From: Carnegiea gigantea
Lineage: Eukaryota > Streptophyta > Magnoliopsida > Caryophyllales > Cactaceae
NCBI GenBank assembly: GCA_029747015.1
Contig: JAKOGI010000832.1
Location: forward strand, 1 to 64,000
DNA length: 64,000 bases
Direction of reading: 5' to 3'
Shown here: in pieces, positions 1 through 12,393 of the stretch
Numbering within the stretch: the stretch's first letter is position 1
How the letters are laid out: each line of letters starts with the position of its first letter
Translations under genes and position numbers: made by a program
The notes under the pieces: generated by a model
Told to the model about the DNA's origin: nothing
Database searches by the model: none
The model's input: the letters and a program-made list of their open reading frames with translations, nothing else

Positions 1-890
<890 letters not shown>

Positions 891-1431
891 GTGTATATTG
901 ATGTGATAGAAAATTTCACAAAATTTTGGGTCATTACATAGACCATTTCATTATGTGGCCTATTTATTGTGGGATGACCTATGCTTCATCCTATTACTCA
1001 CTGCTAGTACTAAGTAACACATGGACGCAACTTAAATTATGCTATAGTAAAAGAAAATTTTATTCTCGTTCATCTCGGTTTAAAACTCAGTTTATCAAGT
1101 TAAAATTATTACCTTGATACCATCTAACTATATTCTGCTTGAATGGGTTGTGCCTATAATATCTTAGGTTAAGCATCTTTGATCATAACATTGGAGACCT
1201 GAATATTAATCGACAAACCTAAAAAACTTGCCTTCCCATTATTTACACATCTTCAGTTTCACATAATTTTGTAAAGATGTTTCATAAGAGCAATATCAGC
1301 ATGAAATAAGAAAGGAACCACTTAGACTATTTAGACTATTTAAGCATCAACATTAATAGTGAGATAAAAATATTATAATTCATATGGTGTATACATCATT
1401 AAGATTCTTATTTTGCTAATCGTAAGTTCAT
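891..1431. other. Intergenic, nothing recognised
   Basis: AT-rich sequence between the microsatellite and the first LTR. The longest open frame (926-1117, 63 codons) has no recognisable motif and an ordinary chance length. No tRNA-like or repeat structure was seen. Confidence 0.6.
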
Positions 1432-2553
1432 TGAAGACTCCCTTAATGTTGGTAGCAATGTTATTGATTGTTCCAATGACATAGTTTAAGGACATTGGGT
1501 GTTTTGAGTGCAAGACAAAAGCTTAATTACTTTGAGTTACACTAAGCGATCTTGACTATGCAAGGATCGAGTATCAAAGTCAGAATCCCTAACTGGGTCA
1601 TGACAAAATCTTTTCTGATAAAACGATTTATATGATTTATTGGTGTATTCTTTGAGATATATTACTATCAATATATTTGGAAACAATTCTTTATTTATAT
1701 CTGAGTGGATTTTATATTATATGTAATATATCTTTGCTTATTACCCAGGATCTTGTAAAGATTGTATTGGATTCAGTTTTGGAAAGCTGTGATAAGTAAA
1801 TCTTGAGTTCATTTGTAAAGTATTTCAATTGATTATGATGAGATCTTTAGGGATCATATCAAGCTATTCTCTCAGCAATCAAGAGCCATTAATTATATCA
1901 ATCAAGTGCCAGATTTTGGAAACACCAAGGTTCAAATCAACAATATTGGATTCTAAACAGAATACAATGAAGATTTGGTGTGAAATACTCGAACAATTAA
2001 AAAAGGTTTCAAATCTATAAAAGGTAGAGTTGAACCATATTGCATGACAGAGAAAGAATTACATCACAAAAAAGCCTAATTGCAAATCATTCATATGTAA
2101 TTGTTCTTCATTTGAATATTTGAAAGGTACTTGTAACAAGTAAGTTAGGGAACTTACTTGGGTGGCTAGGTATTAAAAGGTCAATACTGAATGAGTATGC
2201 TAGATAAGGTTCCTAAGTCAAGTGAGATTAGAACGCTAGACAAATTGTAAAGGCAAGGTCATTGGCGTGTACTTCTTAAGTGAACAAGAAGTGGAGGTTA
2301 TTAAATCCTAGGGGAAGAAGTGCCTTAGGTGGTGACTAGCCCTGTTTGAAATGGTGAACATCATAAAATATCGTCTGTTTTGTCTCATTTTATTTTACTC
2401 TTTAATTTTGTTTATCACTAACATTGGTGACTAACCATCAATGCTGTCATCACTAACATTGGCTGAATAAATTCAATGTACATTCCATTTGTTATAAAGT
2501 CATAATTTTTTAGTGATCACCTATTCACCCCCTAGGGTGATCTAACATTGACA
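1432..2553 (+). repeat. 5' LTR of SIRE-like element
   Basis: Begins TGAAGACTC and ends near TTGACA just before the primer site. It aligns over its length with 9393-10549, for example the shared blocks GAGTATCAAAGTCAGAATCC and TTGTAACAAGTAAGTT. It would have carried the element promoter and polyadenylation signals; a specific TATA box cannot be singled out in this AT-rich DNA. Confidence 0.88.
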
Positions 2554-2555
2554 TT

Positions 2556-2567
2556 TGGTATCAGAGG
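2556..2567 (+). promoter_or_regulatory. Primer-binding site (initiator tRNA-Met)
   Basis: TGGTATCAGAGG lies 2 bp after the 5' LTR and matches the 3' end complement of plant initiator tRNA-Met at 11 of 12 positions. This is where minus-strand DNA synthesis would start. Confidence 0.88.
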
Positions 2568-2609
2568 CAAGCCCACACATATTAAATTAACTATCTTGTG
2601 GAAAAGATC

Positions 2610-4380
2610 ATGACTTCTTTTGGAATTGCTTAAATAGGTCAAGGCCTCTCTTTTACTAGACCTCCCTTGTTTCGTGATTCTAACTTTGCTCATTTGAAAA
2701 GCTTTTACAGATCTTTATCAGGGACTATGACTATGAGCTTCGGGAGATTATCTCCAAAGGCAGTTTTGTGCCTACTATAAAGGAAAGAAATAAAATTATT
2801 CCAAAGTCTAGATTAGCATTCTCATGAAGAGACTCAGAAAGCGATCACAAATTATAGGGTATTGAACATTCTATTTTGCGGTTTGGATTCTAACGAGTTT
2901 AATTATGTGTCTACTTGTGATATAGCCAAAGAAGTTTAAGACGCATTAGAGACTATACACGAACAGACTAGTCAAGTTCAAGATCCCAAAATCAGTTTTT
3001 ATATCCATCAATATGAGCTATTTAAGATGCAACCTAGTGAATCCATCAAGGGCATCTATATGGGCTTTATAGAGAAAATCAACAACCTCAAGTGCTTGGG
3101 AAAACATACACTAATAAAGAGATGGTTAGAAAAGTACTATGATGTCTTCTAAGAATAAGTGGGGATCCAAAGCCATGGCCATTGAAGATGTACAAGATCT
3201 AACAACCCTCAAGTTAGATGATCTTGTTAGAAACTTCTAACCCATGAAATTCACTTGTAGAAAGAACATAAAGAGCACGCACCATAACAAGGACTTGTAC
3301 TAAAGTATAATGACATTGATATGTTACCTAAAGAATCTGAAAATAATGAAAATGAATCAGTGGCTATGATAGCAAAAGGATTCAAAAGGATGTTTCAAAA
3401 GCATCCAAAATTCAAGGGAATTTGGAAAGGATCGGCCTCAAGGAGGAATGTTTGAAATTCCAAAGGTAACTTTATCTCAAAAACTGACAATGACCAAAAC
3501 TCTTGTTATGGTTATGGACTTTTAGGTCAGATGATAAAGGATTGTCCAAACATCAAAAAGAAAAATGAGAGATCTAGATTCAAGTCAAAGAAGGCAGTTA
3601 AAAGAGCTATGGTTGTAACATTGAGTGATATGATAGCTTTGAAAGTGAAAGGGAAGATGAGAAATAGCCAATCCCTTTCTCATTACCAGGGATAACACTA
3701 AAGAAAGTGATGAATCTAAGGAGGTAACATTAGAATATCTCCTTACTTTCACAATAGAGTATCTTGTTCAAGGTGTATTACAGTGTGTTAAATAAGAGCA
3801 AGATCATGTAACTACAATTAAGACTCCTTTTCAGGAAAATAATTTCCTCAAAAAAGAAAATGAGAACTTACAAACATCTTCTGAAAATCTACACATCAAG
3901 TTCAATGACCTTCAGAATGAGAAAAGTGTTTTTGGAAAACAAATGTGATGATTCTCACAAGTCTCTCTTGAAACTTACAAAGGGACAAGAGAATTTGGAC
4001 ATATTATTTGAATCCCAGTGTACGTCCTTTGCTAAAGACGACCTTGGTTTCAACCCAAATAATGAGAAAAGATCATACAAGTACTTCTTTATTAAAGCGA
4101 CACCATAAAAGGATTCCTAAAGTAGGTTAAGCTCCAAAAATAGTAACCTTGGTCACAATTACCAAAGACACACTATTTATTAAAGGAATCATAGCCACTT
4201 TAGATGTAGGCATCAAAAATATTATGAACCTAATATAGGCTATAAGGAATACAACATACTCAATAGTAAAAAGACCTTTTACCTTAGAATCATATAAGTA
4301 TGGGTACCCAAAGGGTCAATGTCCTTGAGGAGGGATATTGGTCATCCTCTCCCAATTCCCATCGCCAAAGAATGTAGGAA
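2610..4380 (+). pseudogene. gag: Decayed Copia gag region
   Basis: The region starts with an ATG at 2610 followed after a few codons by a stop, then recoverable pieces in several frames. Around 2655-2700 a fragment reading RPPLFRDSNF resembles the usual N-terminal part of Copia gag. Near 3500-3550 a zinc-knuckle relic reads CYGYG...GQ...DCP, with the second cysteine and the histidine lost. The 82-codon frame at 3860-4108 is rich in Lys, Glu, Leu and Ser, like the coiled C-terminal part of SIRE-type gag. Gag would form the virus-like particle and package element RNA. Multiple stops and frameshifts make it non-functional, and the boundary with pol is approximate. Confidence 0.7.
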
Positions 4381-7092
4381 GGCTTGATTTTTATTCTTAC
4401 AGGTCTGTTTGAAAGCCAAGAACCGTCTTTAGTACTTGGAAGTGGGTGTTTAAGACATATAACTAGAGATGCGTCAATGTTTACTGAGTCTCAAACATAA
4501 AAATCAGGTAAAGTGACCTTTGAGACAATGATCATAGCAACATCCTTGGCATTGGTAAGATTGGTAAGAATCCTAACAGCTATATTGACCATTTCTATTT
4601 GGTTAATAGTTTAAAATACAACTTGTTAAGCATTTCATAGGTATATAATAAGGGTAAGTGGTTATGGTTTGATGAATCCCAATATGCTATTGAAAAGGTC
4701 AAATCCAATGACATTATACATATAGTTCTACATTAGACAATGTTTGTGCCATAACCTTTGATCATATATCTTGTCTACATCTTCTATATTTGAAAGCTTC
4801 TGTTGATGATGCATGGCTTTGGCATCATAGGTTAAGACATGCCAGCATGCACACTCTTCATAAGTTCATCAAGCTTGATTTAGTAAGATGGTTACCTCCA
4901 TATAGATTTGAGAAAGATCGTGTGTGTAATGCATGTGTTAGAGGTAAGCAAGCATGTATTTCCTTCAAACCCTTGAAAAGTGTCCACCTCAAGGTGCTTG
5001 GAATACGTATGGACCTATGTTAACCAATCCATATTAGAAGTATAGGAGATAGTTCATATATATTTGTTGTAGTGGATGATTACTCTAGATACACATGGGT
5101 GATCTTTTGAAGGATAAACTAGAAACTATGAAGGAATTTGCAAGGCTATACAGGAAATTGCCAATCTCAAAGAACTTGCTAGTTATTACAATCATAACCA
5201 ACCATGGGAGAGAATTTGAACGAGATAAGTCCATTGATTATTGTCATGAAAATGGCTTCTCTTATAAATTTTCAATACCAAGGACATCATATCAAAATCG
5301 AGCTACTGAAAGGAGGAATCGGACATTGGAAGACATGGCTAGAACATTGATTTGTGAAAAAGATCTTCCAAAGTCATTATGGGTTGATGTTGTTAACACT
5401 GTAAATTATGTTCTAAACAGACGTCTCATCCGACCAATCCACATAAAGACACAATATGAATTGTTCAAAGGTAAGAAACCAAATGTATCATATTTCAAGA
5501 CCTTTGGAAGTAAGTGCTTGATCCACAACAATGGTAAGGAAAGCCTTGGCAAATTTGATCCAAGGAGTGATGAAGGTATATTTGTTGGTTATTCATCTAT
5601 TAGTAAGACATCTGTGTTTATAACAAACGTACCAAGGTCATTAAGGAATCCATTCATGTTGTCTTTTATGAAACTAAAAATTGTATTGCTAGTTCATCTT
5701 TATTTTATGAGTTTTAGTTAAGCAAATATGTAGATGATGGAGACGACAGAGCCCTAAATAGGTGTAATCACCAATGTGATCCTAACAATGTAGACCAAAG
5801 TCTAAATCAGGGTGATCAAAGTTAGTTGGCCACCTCCAGAAACCTCATAAGATACATGTGAGAGATCTTAAGTTGATAATGAGCCATCTTCAAATATCCC
5901 TAAACAAATTCAAAATCATCTTAATGAACATAGGAGGCGATTTAAGTATTAGTCTGCTCACCCCGTGGACAATTTGGTCATTGATCTCAATATAAGTATA
6001 AGGAATTGTTCATTATTAAGAAATTTTTGTGCATTCTTTTTATTAGTTTCTCACATAGAACTAAAGCACAATGTTGAGGCATTAGTAGACCCAAACTGGA
6101 CATTGGTAAGATAAGATGAATTCATCCAGTTTAAGAGAAACCAAGTTAGGTCCCTCACACCTAGACCAAGTGATCAACCAGTCGTTAAGACCAAGTTGGT
6201 GTTTAGGAACAAGTTAAATGAGTTTAGGGTGCTAGTGAGAAACAAAGCTAGATTGGTTGCAAAAGTGTACAACAAGAGGAAGATACAGACTTTGATGAGA
6301 CCTTTGCACCTGTGGCTAGATTAGAAGCGATCCGCATATTACTTGCATTTAGAGCTCACCTAGGCATTAAGTTAGTTCAAATAGATGTCCAATGTGCTTT
6401 TCTTAAATGGTTTTATAAATGAAGAAGTCTATAATAAGCAACCCCTCCCCCAATTTTGAAAACCTTGGATTCACAAATCACATTTTTAAGCTTTATAAAG
6501 CCCTTTATGGATTAAAACAAGCCCCAAGAGCCACATCTAACCACTATCAAAAGAATTTTTATATATCTTGCAGGAACCAAAGACATTGGTTTATGGTATC
6601 CAACAGATGGGGATTTCAATCTCATTGGATATTCATATATAGATTATGCAGGCTTTAAGGTCAATAAAGAAAGCACCTCAAGGTACTGTCAATTCCATGG
6701 ACACTCCCTAGTCTCATGGCACTTAAAGAAATAAAGCTCGGTAGCTTTATCAACTGATGAAGCTGAATATATAACAACAGAAGTATATTGTGCTCAAATA
6801 ATCTAGATCACATAACAACTGCAAGTCATTTGGTTTTGATTTGTAAAAGGTCCTTATTCGATGTGACAATATGAGTGTAATAAACATCATAAAAAATCTA
6901 GTTCAGCACTCCAAAACTAAACAAATTGAAGTTAGGCATTACTTCATATAAGATCAAGTTGAGAAAGGTAATAACATTCATGAATTTTTTGCATCACATT
7001 TACAATTGGCTAGTATTTTCACCAAACCACTTGGTGAAGATCAGTTCAATTTTATTCGAAGTGAAATTAGTATGTTGAAGATGGATGCATGA
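4381..7092 (+). pseudogene. pol: Copia pol remnant: protease, integrase, truncated RT, RNase H
   Basis: Domains appear in Copia order. The protease relic at about 4432-4500 reads GSGCLRHIT, with the catalytic Asp replaced by Gly. The GAG-pre-integrase zinc domain at 4790-5023 keeps the His-His-Cys-Cys pattern (HHRLRHAS, CNAC). The integrase core at about 5060-5650 keeps VDDYSRYTW and NRATERRNRTLEDMART, but the second catalytic Asp is Asn (TNHGREFE), and there is a frameshift just after 5100. RT begins at about 6190 (ARLVA, QIDVQCAFL) and LYKALYGLKQAPRA is readable at about 6490-6530. The text then jumps directly to the pre-RNase-H segment (KRIFIYLAGT), so the YVDD-containing core is gone. RNase H is readable at about 6570-6990 (STDEAEY). 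Pol ends with FTKPLGEDQFN and a stop near 7092. Confidence 0.88.
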
Positions 7093-7627
7093 ATTAAGGG
7101 GGAGGATCCCTCAAAGTCCAATGAAAGAAAATGCTACAGACACTTCTAATGACATAAGACCAGGCATTATGACAACATCTTAGAGTCTAGATCGAAACCA
7201 TGTTCTTAGACTTTGGATCCATGTCACACATATCAATTATGGCAGGTAGCTAATGGTTTGGGACATAAGTCCTTTAAATGGCTTACTAGCTACCATATTT
7301 TGAAAATCATAATTTTTTAAAATCTTTTCAAAAATTAAAATTTTTGATATCTTCCCATTCTCTTTTTAGGCGGTGTCTCTTTCTTGTGTATGGAAAGCAA
7401 TGATGCCCTTTCTCAAGAACCACCCTTAATCATATCCATTGATATCCTTCACCTTCCAAAAATTGACATCCATCACTCTCTTTTTCTCTCTCCTTAACCC
7501 CATAAAGAGGATATGCCTTGGTAGTAACTGTTCATCACTTAACCTCTACCCTCTCTTGCTTTCCCCTCCTTCAAACTCACTAATACTTATTACTCTCCTA
7601 TGAAAAACCTTGATATTACCCTCAACA

Positions 7628-9030
7628 ATGTCTTCCAAATGCAAGGGAAGTGCCCTCTCTGAACAATTCTCCACCCCTACTAAGCAAACCCGCGGTGCCA
7701 CCAAACACAAATTACCAAAGTCTGGGAAAATCAACACTGTCTCAGACTCCGAGGCAAAGTGTCAACAAACTTGGTTAACTCGTTCTCTAAACTAGAATCT
7801 CTAAAAGATTTAGGGCTGCCTAACCTTCCACTAGAATGATTCACTAACATGGGGGTTAAGCGTCGCAATCATGTGGTGGTAAGAGAATTGGTGTTTTATG
7901 AATTCGTTGATTTCAATTTCTCGAGACATACAAATTCTCTTTTGTTGAAAAATTAGGGAATTTGGATTGTATAGGTCTTTTTGAAGTGAATGATGAAATC
8001 AATCCTTAGTTGGTTAGATTATTGTATGCCATCTTTGAGAAGGTGGAACCCAAGGGTATGGGTAGAACCTACTATACCACCAAAGCCAAAGACACTGTCA
8101 TCACACTCACTACTACCACTATTGAGAGAATTTTCAATTGGAACCTGGATCCCTTAAAATTTCCTACCTCAATGTTAGCCACCAAAGCCCGACAACTCTA
8201 CCTTGAAAAGTACGCCCATCCTTCCAAAATCAAAAAATCAAACCAATCCTACATTGCCCTGTACTCAAATCCGAGGGTCCTTTACTGCATCCTAGTAAGG
8301 ACCGTCTAGCTTCGGGGTTCCTCAAAGAAGACCACCAATGACACCCTCTTCAAAACTATTTATTATATTATGGAGGAGTATTATGTGGATTTTGCTGAGC
8401 TCATCCTTGAATACATGACCAAGTTCTGCAACCTATCAAGAAACTACACTTTGCCATACTGAAGTCTCCTTACTCATATATTCAAGTCCTTTTAAATTTC
8501 CCTTGAAGGTGAAGAACGCCGTGACTCTCAGATCCTAACCATTAATGAAGCCACCTTTAAGAACTTAAATTTTGAACCTCTCCCCTCTAGACACTAGAAG
8601 CATGAGGAGGAGATTTCCGGCAGTGACATTGGGACTCCACCTCCTCAACCCTACCTTGAGATGATCCTTCCTCCCTGGATAGAATGGTTTAAGGGAGACT
8701 TTAAGGAGATTGTGAGGAAGCTCACCAGTCTGAAGATTGGTCAGGGTGAGATTAAGCAGACATTAGTAGATCTAAAAGGGGTATACAAAAGTCTAAAGGG
8801 GTGCACGATTGAGCTTAAAAGCATCATTTTGGATCTAAAGGTAGAGGAACAGACTCTGAAGGTGATAAACAGTTAGTCTAGGGCAAATGCAGTGTAGTTA
8901 GAGAAGGCTTTGAAGACTGTCTAGGATGAGCCTGGTCAAGAGGAGGACATTGGGGATGAGATTGGTGCACCCAAGTCTATAGAAACACCCAAGCCAACTG
9001 CTACAACCCCCCAAACCGAGGACCAAGCTT
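7628..9030 (+). pseudogene. Envelope-like region of SIRE-type element
   Basis: This lies between the end of pol and the 3' LTR, the position of the envelope-like ORF in SIRE-type Copia elements. An ATG at 7628 opens a basic, Ser/Lys/Thr-rich N-terminal piece (to about 7795). A second piece at 8010-8309 begins MVRLLYAIFEKVEP. A third at 8661-8876 is rich in Leu, Lys and Glu with heptad-like spacing and is predicted by eye to be a coiled coil, followed by an acidic Pro/Thr-rich tail up to about 9030. Stops and frameshifts separate the pieces. No convincing transmembrane helix or signal peptide was seen. The role of such ORFs in plants is not established; the assignment rests mainly on position and architecture. 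Confidence 0.55.
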
Positions 9031-9149
9031 GATATTCTCCCTTTCTCCTCTCAAAACAATCTTTTCTTTCTCTATTTTCTAAATAATTTGGATATTTTCA
9101 AATAATCTTTTGCCAAGTATTTTGTGTGAGTCTAGCCCTTTTGATGGAA

Positions 9150-9392
9150 GTCAAGAAGGGGGAGAAAAAGTATGGACATAAAGACATTGTCTATGACTTC
9201 TCAAAGTCTGCCCAAAATGCTTTGAAAGCTTCTAGTATTCACAGCTGGGTAACTAGAGGTGCCCTTTGATCCTTCTATGATTGACAATACTATATTTTCC
9301 TATATTGTGGTATGATTGCTTAATATGCTCATATGACCAGCATGCTTGTATGATCTTCAAATTGAAGTCTTATCCTTCTAAAAAAGGGAGAT
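9150..9392 (+). other. Polypurine tracts upstream of 3' LTR
   Basis: There are two purine-rich tracts: AAGAAGGGGGAGAAAAAG at about 9154-9171, and AAAAAAGGGAG immediately before the 3' LTR at 9380-9390. The second is in the right place for the plus-strand primer of reverse transcription. SIRE-type elements often have more than one such tract. Confidence 0.75.
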
Positions 9393-10549
9393 TGAAGACT
9401 CTCAATATCAATAGCAATGTCATTAATTATTCCAAGGACATAACTCAAGGATGTTAGGCGTTTTGAGTGAAAGAGAAAAGCTTAATTTGAATACTTTGAG
9501 TTACACTAACCAATCTTAACTATGCTAAAATCGAGTATCAAAGTCAGAATCCTTGACTTTGGTCATCATGAAATCCTTTTTGGAAAAAATAATTTATATG
9601 ATATATTGATTTACTCGTTGAGATATATTGCTATTATTATATTTGGAAATAATCTTTTATTTGTATCTGAATTGATTATAACTTATGATGTAATATACTC
9701 TTGCTTATTATCTGATATTTTGTAAAGATTTTATTGGATTTAGTTTGCGAAAGTTGGAATAAATAAATCTTGAGTTTATTTGTAAAGTATTCCAATTGAT
9801 TATGGTAAGATCTTTAGGGATCAAATCAAGCCCTTTTCTCAGGAATCAAGATCCATTATTCTCAGCAATTAAGATCCATTAACTATGATAATCAAGCGCC
9901 AAATTTGCAAATACCATGCTTCAAATCAGCGACGTTGGATTTTGGATAGAATACATTAAATATTTGGCACGAAATACTCAAACAGTCAAAAAGGTTTCAA
10001 GTCTATAAAAGATGGAGTTGAACCATATTGCATGACACAAGAAAGAATTACTTCGTAAAAAGAGCTCAAGTGCAAATCATTCTTATATAATTGTTCTTCA
10101 TTTGAATATTTAAAAGGGAATTGTAACAAGTAAGTTGGGGAACTTGTTTAGGCAGTTAGGTGTTGAGAGGTCAATGCTTAGTGACTGTGCTAGCTTAGGT
10201 TCCTGGGTCAACTGAGATTCAAATGTTAGACAGATTGTAAATCCAAGGTCATTGATGTGTACTTCTTAAGTGTATAAGAAGTGGAGCTGATTAAATCTTA
10301 AGGGAATAAGTGTCTTAGGCAGTGATTAGCCCTATTTAGAAGGGGGAACATCATAAAAATATGGTATGTTTTGTCTCTTTTTGTTTTTGCTCTTTAATTC
10401 TATTTATCACTGACATTGGTGATAAACCATCAAGGTTGTCATCTCTGACATTGGCTGTATAAATTCAAAGTACATTGCATTTTTTATAAAGTTTTAATTT
10501 TAAGTGATCACCTTATTCACCCCTCCTCTGAGGCAATCTAACATTAACT
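9393..10549 (+). repeat. 3' LTR of SIRE-like element
   Basis: Direct copy of 1432-2553 starting TGAAGACTCTC and ending near ACATTAACT. It differs from the 5' copy by numerous transitions and small indels, including an extra duplicated segment around 9845-9880 (a repeat of the AAGATCCATTA motif). Confidence 0.86.
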
Positions 10550-11984
10550 TTTGGGAACTTTAATAACGTCCAAACAAGATTAATTGGTCTAATAACAAAA
10601 ATTCATTGTATTCGAGGTATGATGCTTGAGCTCTTTAGGGAAAACAACATAAATTTTATATATGGCTATAATAATAAGCTAAACTATATGAACAATTGAT
10701 AACAAGAAAAAAGAGCAAACAAGCGGGTATTCAAGAAAGAAGAAGGATAAGACTCTATTGATAAGCTAAAATGTGATCACATAAACTACCTTAGTGGGGT
10801 CATCACGATAGGTTTTGACTCCTTAAAGGAAATCACAAGCATGTTCTAGCTCTCTTAGATATCTCCATCAATGATTATTCGCAATAACTATATAATTTAT
10901 TTAGGCTACCACAACAAATTTTAATTACTTTTATTTTTCCCAATAGCTCCTCTAGCATGTGAATCCATGTTCAATGTTCATTAATGTGAATGCTAACATA
11001 GATTCAATAGAAATATATAGATGCCATAATCTAAGTATTGCTTTTGTAGTGCCTCCTTAAAAATTTGGGATCAAAAAATCTTCATAATTAGAAGATTTTT
11101 GGGTCTCCAAATCATGCCATGATCAATGCATATACGAAAATCCAAATGTCAGCAGATACCTTGGCCCTACCTGATTTGTTAAAATAACATATATTATAAT
11201 ATGTTATATTATATGATCTAAACCTATTAACTTACCAATGGTTAGAATTAATTATCGATCAGTTATATGATTTGAGTATTCATCGACAGTGCTTATGGAT
11301 TAAGATGATATTTTAAGCAGGATTAACTTTATCAATGACGAAGCATTATATATATGTACAATTCTACAATGATGAAACATTATAAATAATAAGGTGATTA
11401 TACATAATCCATAAATAGCAATTTCTATGTCATTTTGTCATCCTACATTTTTCAACTGATGATATAATAGTTTTTTAGGTTAATGTAAAGATTTTTTCGT
11501 TGTCGTGTATCAAGACCTTTTGTTATTTTCAAATGTATATTTAATATTTTGGAAGTGGATGAATCATTATAAATTTATTGCACTAAGACACCCTCCAACA
11601 CAACAAAAAGGTACCCTGCACTAGCCTGAATCAATATATTTAGTCATCAAAATGTCAACAGGTACCATTAATTATCAGTTATTAAACTTAAGTATTCAGT
11701 AGTTACATCAATGGATGCAAATGGCACATATCACATCATTTTGCTCTTTTAATTTAGATGTAATAGTTTTTAGGCGAGTACAAGCGATCTTTTTGGCATC
11801 TTAATCAACACACTTATCTTTTTTATTTGGAATTTGTTTGAAATTTCATAGACTTTTAAAGGGATTTTTATATATTAGTTATAGATAATAGTTTAAAATT
11901 AAAAAGTTAGATAATTTTTGCACATAAGATATATGTCAAGTATTTTGATAAATTAATTTCTATTAAAATTCAATTTTAAAATAA
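10550..11984. other. Intergenic, nothing recognised
   Basis: AT-rich sequence with no frame longer than about 60 codons. The only structure noted is a short hairpin at about 11064-11094 (AAAAATCTTC pairing with GAAGATTTTT). Confidence 0.6.
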
Positions 11985-12390
11985 AAAGAGTACAACAACA
12001 AGAACAACACCTCCCAGTGTGGGTTCCGCTTTCGCGGGATCTGGGGAGATCCAGTTGTAGGCAACCTTACCCCTACCAGTATTTCTACCCGTAGAGAGGC
12101 TGTTTCCAAGAGGCCCACAAAAAAGATTTTGAAAGCATTTTAAAGAAGAAAGACTTTGTAAAACATTTAATGAAAAATTAAAGACACATCGCAAGGAAAG
12201 ACTACGATAAATAAAAAGACCAGTTGCTAGAGCTATGTAACATAAGAACAAAAAATCTGAGGGAGGTAACATACCTTACCGTGTATATGTAAGCAAACGA
12301 TGCCTCTTCCTAGAAGAAAGTGCTACCTGTAAACAAACACGGAATATGAAAAACAAACACTACCAGTAAGCTGCCACTGCAACTAAAAGA
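11985..12390 (-). other. LINE 3' untranslated region with TTG-rich tail
   Basis: On the minus strand this contains GGCCTCTTGGAAACAGCC and AGGGGTAAGGTTGCC. A GC-rich block (TCTCCCCAGATCCCGCG, 12030-12046) follows, then a tail of TTG units at about 11990-12010. The combination is a familiar 3'-end signature shared in plants by RTE LINEs and some SINEs that borrow their machinery (established knowledge as I recall it). It would be the recognition site for the element's reverse transcriptase. Confidence 0.8.
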
Positions 12391-12393
12391 CAA

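Larger units (their letters stand above)
1432..10549 (+). mobile_element. SIRE-like Ty1/Copia retrotransposon, degenerate
   Basis: A 9.1 kb element bounded by two direct LTRs (1432-2553 and 9393-10549). A primer-binding site matching initiator tRNA-Met follows the 5' LTR and a purine tract precedes the 3' LTR. The internal order gag, protease, integrase, RT, RNase H is the Copia order. A further roughly 1.4 kb envelope-like region downstream of RNase H and the long LTRs point to the SIRE/Maximus lineage; this lineage call is inference from architecture. The LTRs differ by many substitutions and indels (by eye roughly a fifth of positions), so the insertion is old. No clear target-site duplication was found. 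All frames are broken, and most of the RT is deleted at about 6535. Confidence 0.9.

Noticed and set aside
10550..11984. Possible host gene between the SIRE-like element and the LINE
   Set aside because: Looked for exon-like frames with splice sites on both strands; nothing beyond about 60 codons and no recognisable protein text.
11976..12272. 98-codon minus-strand frame at the LINE 3' end
   Set aside because: It covers the 3' untranslated block and the TTG tail; the protein-like text (poly-Val at the end) is the tail translated.
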